Below are positions 1-5,641 of a stretch of DNA of 12,064 nt, one piece after another. Within the stretch, counting starts at the first letter, position 1, and each line of letters begins with the position of its first letter. A program made the translations under genes and the position numbers. This DNA comes from Bacteroidota bacterium (GTDB lineage: Bacteria; Bacteroidota; Bacteroidia; UKL13-3): assembly GCA_004293295.1 (NCBI GenBank), contig RDYC01000274.1:1-12064 (forward strand). Reading direction: 5' to 3'. The notes under the pieces are model-generated. The model saw only the letters and a list, made by a program, of their open reading frames with translations. It searched no databases and was not told the DNA's origin.

Positions 1-1
1 T

Positions 2-388
2 ATTGCCAGGTTTCTAAAACCCAACGGACAATTGGTGTTTGTAGAATTTCATCCTGTTGTTTGGATGTTTGACAACAACTTTGATAAAATCGGTTATAGA
101 TATTTTAATTCTGGAGCAATTGTAGAAACGAATAGCGGAACTTATGCTGACAAAACAGCTGATTTGGTAATATCTGATGTATCTTGGAATCACGGTATCA
201 GCGAAGTGCTGAATAGTTTAATTGATAATGGGCTTGAAATAACATCATTAAACGAGTTTGATTATTCACCTTATGATTGTTTTAACAAGACAGTAGAATT
301 TGAACACAAAAAATATAGAATAGAACATTTGGAAAACAAAATACCCATGGTGTATTCAATAACAGCGATAAGGAAAAATAACAGCTAA
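2..388 (+). CDS. SAM-dependent methyltransferase, C-terminal part (5' end outside window)
   Basis: The reading frame is open from base 2 and ends in TAA at 386-388. A TTG at 32 is in frame but is not the true start, because the coding sequence continues upstream to the window edge (IARFLKPNGQLVFVEFHPVV). The pattern L-K-P-N-G-x-L-V-x-x-E-F-H-P is typical of the strand and loop after motif III in class I SAM-dependent methyltransferases. The final residues (IPMVYSITAIRK) look like the last strand of the Rossmann-like sheet. The SAM-binding glycine-rich motif lies outside the window, so the substrate cannot be inferred. No partner gene is visible; the next real gene starts 435 bases downstream. 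I am fairly sure of the fold but not of the specific function. Confidence 0.72.
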   Translation: MARFLKPNGQLVFVEFHPVVWMFDNNFDKIGYRYFNSGAIVETNSGTYADKTADLVISDVSWNHGISEVLNSLIDNGLEITSLNEFDYSPYDCFNKTVEFEHKKYRIEHLENKIPMVYSITAIRKNNS

Positions 389-423
389 CAGCCGTAACTG
401 TTGCATAACTTCAATCAAACCTA

Positions 424-439
424 TTAAAACCTGTTTTAA
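424..439. repeat. 16-bp palindrome downstream of the methyltransferase gene
   Basis: TTAAAAC at 424-430 and GTTTTAA at 433-439 are perfect inverted arms separated by only CT. The two-base spacer is too short for a normal RNA hairpin loop, so a DNA-binding site is more likely than a terminator. It begins 36 bases after the methyltransferase stop. AT-rich palindromes of this length can arise by chance. Confidence 0.3.
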
Positions 440-654
440 AGCAAAAAGGCAAGTGTTTAGCAGCAATTTAAGAGCGTTTCATGTTTGTGTTCAGTAATTT
501 TAGGTAAATATCAGCATGGGTTAACAGTAAGGTAATGACTTTTTATGTTGCCTAATAAAAATGAAAACTGGTTTACCACCAATTTATTATGAAATAATCA
601 GGATAAATATTTCAACACAACACCTCTCCTACTTACCGGGCCGGTGTTTAGTTA

Positions 655-677
655 GGTTGGCCAGTTCATGGCTAACC
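655..677. repeat. 9-bp hairpin in the 389-823 spacer
   Basis: GGTTGGCCA (655-663) pairs with TGGCTAACC (669-677) around the 5-base loop GTTCA, with one G-U pair. It lies just downstream of the GC-rich palindrome at 635-645. No T-tract follows, so it is not a standard intrinsic terminator. Confidence 0.35.
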
Positions 678-771
678 CACATCTTAACTGAGTTGGTTTA
701 TTCCCTGTTATCAAAATACCTTCGTGCAATATCAAAGCTCAACTGTTTTAACCAACAAAAAATCACCAAAG

Positions 772-803
772 TTTGGATAATTAAACAATAGCATTTAAGT
801 TTG
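772..803 (+). promoter_or_regulatory. Bacteroidota-type promoter of the MarR-pirin operon
   Basis: TTTG at 772-775 is followed after 20 bases by TAAGTTTG at 796-803. This matches the Bacteroidota housekeeping consensus TTTG, 17-23 bases, TAnnTTTG exactly. Transcription would start around 808-812, giving a leader of roughly 12-16 bases before the MarR ATG at 824. It is the best-supported promoter in the window. Confidence 0.72.
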
Positions 804-810
804 TTGCGTA

Positions 811-823
811 TTTAACAATTAAA
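811..823. promoter_or_regulatory. Possible operator: 13-bp palindrome touching the MarR start codon
   Basis: TTTAA (811-815), CAA, TTAAA (819-823) form a perfect short palindrome between the predicted -7 box and the ATG at 824. MarR regulators usually bind short AT-rich palindromes overlapping their own promoters, so this is a candidate autoregulatory site. The arms are short and very AT-rich, so chance is a real alternative. Confidence 0.25.
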
Positions 824-1258
824 ATGGAAGCATTTCAGTTTGAAACATCATTTGGGCGAGCTTTAGGAATGGCACATACCGCCATGTTTCGGCATTTGGC
901 CAAGCTGATGAAAAGCCGGAATTTACCCATTACGCCTGAACAATTTGGGGTACTCACCCATCTGTGGCGAAAAGATGGCTTACAACAAAGTGAATTGGCG
1001 GTTTGTACCAATAGAAATCGGGCCAATGTTACCCGCATTATTGATATTTTAGAAAGAGAAGGAATTGTGATGAGGCAGGATGATCCCGATGACAGGCGTG
1101 TGTTTAAAATATTTCTCACCGACCTAGGTAAACAATTAAAAAAGGAAACAGCCAAATGTGCACAACAATCTATTGAAGATGCGTTAGCGGATGTGAGCGA
1201 AAAAGATCGGGCCACAGCCATGGGGGTGTTCCAAAAAATTATTAAAAACGTAGGCTAA
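824..1258 (+). CDS. MarR-family transcriptional regulator
   Basis: This 144-residue protein has the usual MarR length. After an N-terminal dimerisation helix (about residues 8-32) comes a winged helix-turn-helix: LQQSELAVCTNRNRANVTRIIDILEREG (53-80) gives the two HTH helices, and RQDDPDDRRVFKIFLT (84-99) is the beta wing with the family-typical D-D-x-D-D-R-R motif. A C-terminal helix (about 105-142) completes the dimer domain. The product should bind DNA as a dimer and respond to a small ligand or to oxidation. Cysteines at 61 (just before the recognition helix) and 112 could matter for redox sensing, but neither sits at the classic OhrR position. As first gene of the operon, under a strong promoter, it probably controls itself and the outer-membrane, DoxX and pirin genes behind it. 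Confidence 0.93.
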   Translation: MEAFQFETSFGRALGMAHTAMFRHLAKLMKSRNLPITPEQFGVLTHLWRKDGLQQSELAVCTNRNRANVTRIIDILEREGIVMRQDDPDDRRVFKIFLTDLGKQLKKETAKCAQQSIEDALADVSEKDRATAMGVFQKIIKNVG

Positions 1259-1272
1259 AAAATTTGAATAAA

Positions 1273-2046
1273 ATGTTGCGTAATAAACAATATATACATC
1301 AACTGTTAATAATATATCTACTTGGCTTTACTACCCAGGTTTTGTTTGCCCATGAAACGGACCACCAACCGGATAGTTTGGTTTTTCAATATAAAATAGG
1401 TGTAAATGGCACACTGGACAAAAGCCTGGTAACCCGTTTGATTTTTAACACGCAAAATAGCTTTGTTATACGCAACCGTTGGTTGAGTGTGGAGCCTACG
1501 TTAAGTTATCGGTATGGATACGTAGAACCGAATAACCGCCCAAAAACTAACCTTGAAAATGATGTGTTTGTGATGCTGAAAAGCCACTTTTGGTATCAGG
1601 GTAAACTTTTCCCTTCGGTGTTGGTTGGTTATGAAAACAGCCCAAACATCAGGCGATTGAACCACCGTTTACAAACGGGATTGGGCGTAGGAAGCCATTT
1701 ACTTAAATCACGCAATCAGGTTTTACAAGTGATGTTATACGGCTTGTACGAGCAATCTGACTTTGAAGCATTGCACTATGATATTTTTCGGTTAATGCCT
1801 TTTATAAAAGGAAATCACTTTTTTAAACAATACCATGTTGGTGTTGCCTACACCATTCAACCTTTTTTAAGTACCAACCCCAAAAACAACCAACGGTATA
1901 GGGGAACATTAAGGCCATATTTCAATATATCGCCCAAACTGGATTTCAGCATCACTTACGATTTGTGGTACGAAACGCTAGTTAGCGGCATACAACCTAA
2001 GGAGATTTCAGTCATCTTGTTTGGTTTCCATTATTCAAATTTTTAA
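1273..2046 (+). CDS. Outer-membrane beta-barrel protein, DUF481-like
   Basis: I chose the ATG at 1273, 14 bases after the MarR stop; an in-frame TTG at 1264 is a weaker alternative. The N-terminus has a basic stretch, a hydrophobic core (LLIIYLLGFTTQVLF) and a likely signal peptidase I site after Phe-Ala, just before His-Glu-Thr. The rest is made of alternating short amphipathic strands rich in aromatics (for example WLSVEPTLSYRYGYV, RLNHRLQTGLGVG, LDFSITYDLWYETL), and the chain ends in Phe, as many outer-membrane barrels do. The spacing and the FPSVLVGYE...GLGVG pattern resemble the DUF481 family of small barrels, though I cannot confirm this. Its function is unknown. Lying between a MarR regulator and DoxX/pirin genes suggests a stress-induced envelope protein, possibly affecting uptake or export of the inducer. 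Confidence 0.68.
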   Translation: MLRNKQYIHQLLIIYLLGFTTQVLFAHETDHQPDSLVFQYKIGVNGTLDKSLVTRLIFNTQNSFVIRNRWLSVEPTLSYRYGYVEPNNRPKTNLENDVFVMLKSHFWYQGKLFPSVLVGYENSPNIRRLNHRLQTGLGVGSHLLKSRNQVLQVMLYGLYEQSDFEALHYDIFRLMPFIKGNHFFKQYHVGVAYTIQPFLSTNPKNNQRYRGTLRPYFNISPKLDFSITYDLWYETLVSGIQPKEISVILFGFHYSNF

Positions 2047-2064
2047 ACTTTAAATACAATTAAC

Positions 2065-2436
2065 ATGACAACAAAAACAACAAACATCATCAATTGGAGC
2101 TTAGCCGGATTAGTAGGCTTCATTTTTATCGGTAGTGCAATTAGTAAACTTATTGGCGGCAATGAAGCCATTGAAATGGCTAGTGGTATTGGGCTAACAC
2201 CTGATAATTTTAAACTGATTGCCATACTTGAACTGGTATGTGTTTTGCTTTTTATCATACCCCGAACCGGAGTTTTAGGAACACTCCTATTAGCCGCTTA
2301 CATGGGAGGAGCTATTGCTACTCACCTTACACATGGTCAGCCTATTGTTGGGCCGGCAGTTATTGAGGCCATTGTTTGGGTTGTTGCCGTAGTGCGTTTT
2401 CCCGAATTACGCAACAGGTTATTAAACAGCAATTAA
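2065..2436 (+). CDS. DoxX-like integral membrane protein
   Basis: This is a 123-residue protein with four predicted membrane helices at about residues 9-30, 50-66, 69-87 and 95-111, the arrangement of the DoxX/DoxX-like family. Characteristic segments are F-x-G-S-A-I-S-K-L near the end of helix 1, the I-x-E-L-x-C-V-L-L-F-I-I-P-R-T stretch in helix 2, and G-A-I-A-T-H-L-T-H-G in helix 3. DoxX relatives are inner-membrane proteins linked to thiosulfate:quinone oxidoreductase or, in mycobacteria, to oxidative-stress complexes; the small bacterial DoxX-like members have no settled activity. It starts 18 bases after the barrel gene and ends 9 bases before the pirin gene, so all are probably co-transcribed. 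Pairing with pirin and a MarR regulator suggests a role in redox or electrophile stress at the membrane. Confidence 0.85.
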   Translation: MTTKTTNIINWSLAGLVGFIFIGSAISKLIGGNEAIEMASGIGLTPDNFKLIAILELVCVLLFIIPRTGVLGTLLLAAYMGGAIATHLTHGQPIVGPAVIEAIVWVVAVVRFPELRNRLLNSN

Positions 2437-2445
2437 CTTGGCCAC

Positions 2446-3378
2446 ATGCAAAGAAAAACTTTCCTCAAATCTTTGCTGCTCACGTTACCATTAAGATGGA
2501 CCGGTTTAACACCCACCCTTTCAACACAAAAGCAAATGAAAAAATCTATTCTTAAAAAATCTGACCTGCGGTTTAAGCAAGCATTCCCCGGTTTACAAGG
2601 GGTTGATATCATGGCCCATGCCTATCCAATTGAACCCATATTGGTTTTTACGGAGTATCATATGGACAAGCCTGTTTTTGGCCCACACCCACATGCGGGA
2701 ATTTCCGTGATGACTTATATGCTTCCTGATAGCAAACAAGGTTTTATCAATCGGGATAGTTTAGGCGATTTCAGTTATATTGAACCTGGAGGGCTTCATA
2801 TTTCACAAGCCGGTAAAGGCATGTTCCATGATGAGTTTCCACGAGAAACGGGGGTGGATACACACGGTTTTCAGATTTGGATAAACCACAAAGAAACCGA
2901 TCGGTGGGTAACGCCAAAGTCCATCCATGCCCTTTCGCCTGAAATAAAAGAAGTGCAAACTGCCGATTATACTGTTAGAATTGTGCATGGTACGTTTAAC
3001 CAAGTACATTCTCCTTATCAATTGGTAACAGCCGTCAACATCCTGCATGTGTTTCTCAACCCCAACCAATCAATCCTGTTGCCTGCCGATGAAATGGCAT
3101 TTGTGTATGGGTTAAATGGAACTTCAACCATTAATAACACCACGGTGAAAGCACAAACACTGGTTAATTTTGGCCAAGAAGGTAACGAGGTAAGTGTGCA
3201 TGCAGGTGAAGCGGGGTTTGAGTTTATGTATTGCACCGCAAAACCGTTGCATGAACCCATAGTGTATGGCGGCCCATTTGTGACGACAACCCGCGAGCAA
3301 ATGGCCATTACGCAACAACGCCTTGCCCATGGCGAAATGGGTGAATTGGCACCTTACCATTATATTAGGTGGTTTTAA
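2446..3378 (+). CDS. Pirin-family bicupin protein with N-terminal extension
   Basis: This is a 310-residue pirin. The N-terminal cupin carries the metal-binding set: His81 and His83 in G-P-H-P-H-A-G-I, and His128 and Glu130 in G-K-G-M-F-H-D-E. Their order and spacing match the iron ligands His56, His58, His101 and Glu103 of human pirin. The C-terminal cupin ends with the family-typical E-P-I-V-Y-G-G-P-F-V segment and a helix (TREQMAITQQRLAHGEMG). Some pirins act as quercetin 2,3-dioxygenases and others bind regulators as redox sensors; the sequence does not say which applies. Unusually, about 30 residues precede the normal pirin start. They begin MQRKTFLKSLLLTLPL, which looks like a weak Tat- or Sec-type signal with one Arg-Lys pair and a short hydrophobic core. 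A second in-frame Met at residue 31 (base 2536) would give a normal cytoplasmic pirin. Confidence 0.9.
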   Translation: MQRKTFLKSLLLTLPLRWTGLTPTLSTQKQMKKSILKKSDLRFKQAFPGLQGVDIMAHAYPIEPILVFTEYHMDKPVFGPHPHAGISVMTYMLPDSKQGFINRDSLGDFSYIEPGGLHISQAGKGMFHDEFPRETGVDTHGFQIWINHKETDRWVTPKSIHALSPEIKEVQTADYTVRIVHGTFNQVHSPYQLVTAVNILHVFLNPNQSILLPADEMAFVYGLNGTSTINNTTVKAQTLVNFGQEGNEVSVHAGEAGFEFMYCTAKPLHEPIVYGGPFVTTTREQMAITQQRLAHGEMGELAPYHYIRWF

Positions 3379-3431
3379 TGTGAATTGATACCACCATGCA
3401 ACCTGCGAGCAACAATAATAACCGCGTTATT

Positions 3432-3476
3432 TGATGTGCCTCAACAAACCAATTGTGCTTTTGTTGGGGCATATCA
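3432..3476 (+). terminator. Strong 17-bp hairpin, probable terminator of the MarR-pirin operon
   Basis: Bases 3432-3448 (TGATGTGCCTCAACAAA) and 3460-3476 (TTTGTTGGGGCATATCA) are inverted arms around an 11-base loop. Fifteen of 17 positions are Watson-Crick and the other two become G-U pairs in RNA, so the stem is unbroken. Only TTTAAT follows, a weak T-tract, so termination may be partial. It begins 53 bases after the pirin stop and separates that operon from the oxidoreductase unit. Confidence 0.6.
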
Positions 3477-3522
3477 TTTAATACATTACCCTGATTTACA
3501 AGGGCTATTTTAAAAAAACATT

Positions 3523-3550
3523 CCGTTTTCATCCGTTTTCATCCGCTCAT
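3523..3550. repeat. Tandem 10-bp repeat upstream of the oxidoreductase gene
   Basis: CCGTTTTCAT occurs at 3523-3532 and again at 3533-3542, followed by a degenerate third copy CCGCTCAT (3543-3550). A 10-bp period places each copy on the same face of the DNA helix, which suits repeated binding by a regulator. Replication slippage is the simple alternative. Confidence 0.45.
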
Positions 3551-3562
3551 TTGTCACAACAT

Positions 3563-3583
3563 CATTATTCATAAAAAATAATG
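3563..3583. promoter_or_regulatory. Palindrome just before the oxidoreductase start codon
   Basis: CATTATT (3563-3569) and AATAATG (3577-3583) are perfect 7-bp arms around a 7-base AT-rich centre, ending 4 bases before the ATG at 3588. It could be an operator, or a weak RNA hairpin next to the ribosome landing site. No clear TTTG/TAnnTTTG promoter can be assigned here: TTTG at 3550-3553 is present, but the -7 match downstream is poor. Confidence 0.35.
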
Positions 3584-3587
3584 TAAC

Positions 3588-4586
3588 ATGACAAAAACAA
3601 TGAAACAGGTGCAACTCCACCAATTTGGCTCACCTGACGAGTTAAAAATCGTTGAGTCCATCATTCCTCAACCCAAGGCTGGTGAGGTAATTATTAAAGT
3701 TGAAGCAATCGGGGTTAACTATTCCGACACTTTACGCAGACGAAATCTATATTTTCAACCCACGCCTTTACCTTATGTTTTGGGTTCAGAAGCAGTTGGG
3801 AAAATTGTTTCTGTGGGTGAAGGCGTAACAGAACCTTATGCTATTGGTACAACTGTTTTGGCCATTCTTCCATTTGGTGGTGGTTATGCGGAGTATGTTT
3901 GTGCCATTGCACAATATTGTGTGCCTTTGCCACCAAATATGGACGCTAAGACTGCTACGGCCATTTTTGTACAAGGCTCTACCGCACAATTAATGATTTC
4001 GCAAGTAGCTAAAGACCTTGCAGGCAAAACTGTTTTAATTAATGCCGCAGCAGGCGGTGTTGGTTCTTTATTGGTTCAATTGGCAAAACTGAATGGCGCT
4101 AAAGTGATAGCCGCAAGCAGTTCTGACGAAAAATTAAACGTAGCTAAAGCGAATGGTGCAGATGCAACAGTTAATTATTCAACAACCAACTGGAATGAAA
4201 AAGTGAAAGAAGCCAACAATGGTAAAGGTGTTGACGTTGCTTTTGAAATGGTTGGTGGCGATGTGTATAATGAAACCATAAAATCATTGGCACAAGGTGG
4301 CCACTTGATTATTTACGGTTGTGCAAGTGGTGTACAAGGCAATATTCATCCTGAATATTTTGTGGATGAAAACATGAGCCAATCGGGTTTTAATTTAGCG
4401 TTTTATATCACCACCAAACCACAAGTTTGGCAAGAAGCACTAGGAGCTGTAATTGGGCTAATAGCGCAAGGCAAACTAAAAATTGAAACACCAAAAATAT
4501 TTGCTTTACAAGATGCTGCCGAGGCTCACCGCCAAATTGAGGCCAGACAAACCACCGGAAAAGTAGTATTAACCACCAATCATTGA
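3588..4586 (+). CDS. Zinc-independent MDR oxidoreductase, NADPH:quinone reductase type
   Basis: This 332-residue protein has the normal length of the quinone oxidoreductase branch of the medium-chain dehydrogenase/reductase superfamily. The GroES-like N-terminal domain contains G-V-N-Y-S-D-T-L-R-R (residues 42-51), the hallmark substrate-site segment of this branch, and G-S-E-A-V-G near residue 66. The Rossmann domain has the nucleotide-binding motif A-A-A-G-G-V-G-S (153-160), then A-S-S-S-D-E-K at the second strand, where lack of an acidic residue favours NADPH over NADH. The catalytic and structural zinc cysteines of alcohol dehydrogenases are absent. The enzyme should reduce quinones or other activated alkenes in the cytoplasm. 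It ends 5 bases before the next gene. A terminator separates it from the MarR-pirin operon, but it may share that regulator. Confidence 0.92.
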   Translation: MTKTMKQVQLHQFGSPDELKIVESIIPQPKAGEVIIKVEAIGVNYSDTLRRRNLYFQPTPLPYVLGSEAVGKIVSVGEGVTEPYAIGTTVLAILPFGGGYAEYVCAIAQYCVPLPPNMDAKTATAIFVQGSTAQLMISQVAKDLAGKTVLINAAAGGVGSLLVQLAKLNGAKVIAASSSDEKLNVAKANGADATVNYSTTNWNEKVKEANNGKGVDVAFEMVGGDVYNETIKSLAQGGHLIIYGCASGVQGNIHPEYFVDENMSQSGFNLAFYITTKPQVWQEALGAVIGLIAQGKLKIETPKIFALQDAAEAHRQIEARQTTGKVVLTTNH

Positions 4587-4591
4587 TCATC

Positions 4592-5188
4592 ATGAAAAAA
4601 TCCATATTATACATTGCCGCCATTACATTGGCTGCCCTAACTTTTGCTTTTACCTCAAACACTGATAAGGAACTAAAAAGCAAATTAGAAAACCTATCAG
4701 GTACCTATGCCGACCCCACGCCATACAACTATGGAAAGGCTTGGGGAAAAAGAATTTTTACGTTTAACAAAGGTAAGTGGACGCTTGACTTTACCCTCTC
4801 GCTTGACCCTGAAATGAAGATGCAGGTTTTTAGATTTCGAACTTGGGGAACTTACAACATTGAAGAAAAATCAACCATATTGGCCAATACTTATCACGCT
4901 GTTTTTTATGAAGATAAGAAGCTGTTAACCTTAAAAACATCTGATGAAAACCTGATTAATGCGTTTGGGTTTGCACCTTGCCAGTTAACCATTGATAAGG
5001 AGCAGGACGTTTCGGAAAAAGGATGTAGCGGTTGGAAATCAGTGAAAGAATGCCCTGGTGATTATGACCTGCTTTCGTTAGATAAAGAGGGTAAGCTTTA
5101 CTTTGGCAATCGCCCACAGGACAACGATATGTGTAGTGCAAATAAACGACCGACTTCGTTAACACCTCCGGTAATAAAAATAAAATAA
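4592..5188 (+). CDS. Secreted protein with APCDD1-like domain
   Basis: I chose the ATG at 4592 (MKKSILYIAAITLAALTFAF), which gives a clean signal peptide; an in-frame TTG at 4583 overlaps the stop of the upstream gene and is unlikely. The mature part (about 175 residues) begins L-S-G-T-Y and carries the pattern K-R-I-F-T-F-N-K-G-K-W-T-L-D-F, then F-R-F-R-T-W-G-T-Y-N-I. Near the C-terminus come C-P-G-D-Y-D-L-L-S-L and L-Y-F-G-N-R-P. This resembles bacterial members of the APCDD1-like family, a lipocalin-type beta-barrel fold that may bind hydrophobic ligands. Four cysteines in the second half could form two disulfides in the periplasm. It is probably co-transcribed with the oxidoreductase gene 5 bases upstream. 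The function is unknown, and the family assignment rests on pattern recall only. Confidence 0.62.
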   Translation: MKKSILYIAAITLAALTFAFTSNTDKELKSKLENLSGTYADPTPYNYGKAWGKRIFTFNKGKWTLDFTLSLDPEMKMQVFRFRTWGTYNIEEKSTILANTYHAVFYEDKKLLTLKTSDENLINAFGFAPCQLTIDKEQDVSEKGCSGWKSVKECPGDYDLLSLDKEGKLYFGNRPQDNDMCSANKRPTSLTPPVIKIK

Positions 5189-5200
5189 TTTCCCTTACCT

Positions 5201-5223
5201 GTGCAAGTGAACAGCTCTTGCAC
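5201..5223. repeat. Perfect 7-bp inverted repeat before the STAS/sigma operon
   Basis: GTGCAAG (5201-5207) and CTTGCAC (5217-5223) pair perfectly around a 9-base loop; flanking CC/GG could extend the stem past one mismatch. It lies between the secreted-protein stop (5188) and the STAS start (5243) and is followed by GGGTTTAC. It could be a weak terminator for the upstream unit or an operator for the sigma-factor operon; the weak T-run makes efficient termination doubtful. Confidence 0.42.
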
Positions 5224-5242
5224 TGGGTTTACATGAAACAAT

Positions 5243-5638
5243 ATGATAACATTATTCCAAAATTCGCTTTATCGTTTTAGTTTGTTGAATGAAAAACAAC
5301 AGGTATTGTTTTTTGATTGGACTGCTAAAACTAAAGAAATGAGCTACGAAGATTTTCAAGCGGCTTGCCATAATTTTGCTGGTTTTGCCTGGCAGTATCA
5401 ATCAACGCATTTGTTGGTAGACACCTGTAACTTTCACCTTCAATTACCTGCTGAATTTCCGGTTTGGAGAGAGGAACAACTAAATCCGAGATATTACAAA
5501 TTGGGGGTGTTAAAATTTGCTTACATCACTAAGCCTGAATTTATTGGATGGATGAAAGACATTCCTGCTGAAAATGGTAAATTTGAAACCAAGAATTTTA
5601 CTTCAGTTGCCGATGCTGTTAACTGGTTAAATCACTAG
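5243..5638 (+). CDS. STAS/SEC14-like (SpoIIAA-type) domain protein
   Basis: This small 131-residue cytoplasmic protein has no signal peptide or membrane segment. Its pattern fits the SpoIIAA-like/STAS fold: an initial strand pair (YRFSLLNEKQQVLFFDWTAK), a helix (SYEDFQAACHNFAGFAWQ), a central strand (THLLVDTCNFHL), then a conserved-looking W-R-E-E segment. The strand LGVLKFAYIT follows, and the last helix (FTSVADAVNWLNH) has the family-typical F-x-S-x-x-D-A-x-x-W-L ending. STAS proteins include anti-anti-sigma factors, and the SEC14-like subgroup may bind lipids. The serine or threonine phosphorylated in true SpoIIAA is not obvious, so a partner-switching role is uncertain. Its stop lies 3 bases before the ECF sigma gene, so the two are almost certainly translated from one message, which suggests it modulates that sigma factor or its regulon. 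Confidence 0.66.
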   Translation: MITLFQNSLYRFSLLNEKQQVLFFDWTAKTKEMSYEDFQAACHNFAGFAWQYQSTHLLVDTCNFHLQLPAEFPVWREEQLNPRYYKLGVLKFAYITKPEFIGWMKDIPAENGKFETKNFTSVADAVNWLNH

Positions 5639-5641
5639 AAA

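Larger units (their letters stand above)
389..823. other. Gene-poor spacer with several inverted repeats
   Basis: This 435-base stretch holds no convincing gene. A 76-codon open frame at 561-791 exists, but it resembles no family I recognise and runs through the -33 element of the next promoter. Visible structure: the palindrome TTAAAACctGTTTTAA (424-439), a GC-rich palindrome ACCGGgCCGGT (635-645), longer arms AACACC/GGTGTT (619-624 and 643-648), and a 9-bp hairpin GGTTGGCCA/TGGCTAACC (655-677). The 3' end contains the MarR-operon promoter. The GC-rich hairpins stand out against the AT-rich surroundings and could be remnants of a structured RNA or a repeat element. Confidence 0.5.

Noticed and set aside
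387..402. AACAG/CTGTT repeat at the methyltransferase stop as an integron attC-like site
   Set aside because: The arms are only five bases, the core-site consensus is missing, and no integrase or cassette structure is visible.
561..791. 76-codon open frame on the plus strand in the first spacer
   Set aside because: It has no recognisable family, an unusual composition, no clear start context, and it overlaps both the hairpin region and the -33 element of the MarR promoter. Probably a chance frame.
3124..3360. Antisense open frames opposite the pirin gene
   Set aside because: Pirin coding evidence, including the metal ligands, is strong; the antisense frames overlap each other and show no domain.
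3460..3489. TTTG with TACATTAC 18 bases downstream as a promoter for the oxidoreductase
   Set aside because: The TTTG lies within the terminator stem and the -7 element matches only partly, so I do not call it a promoter.
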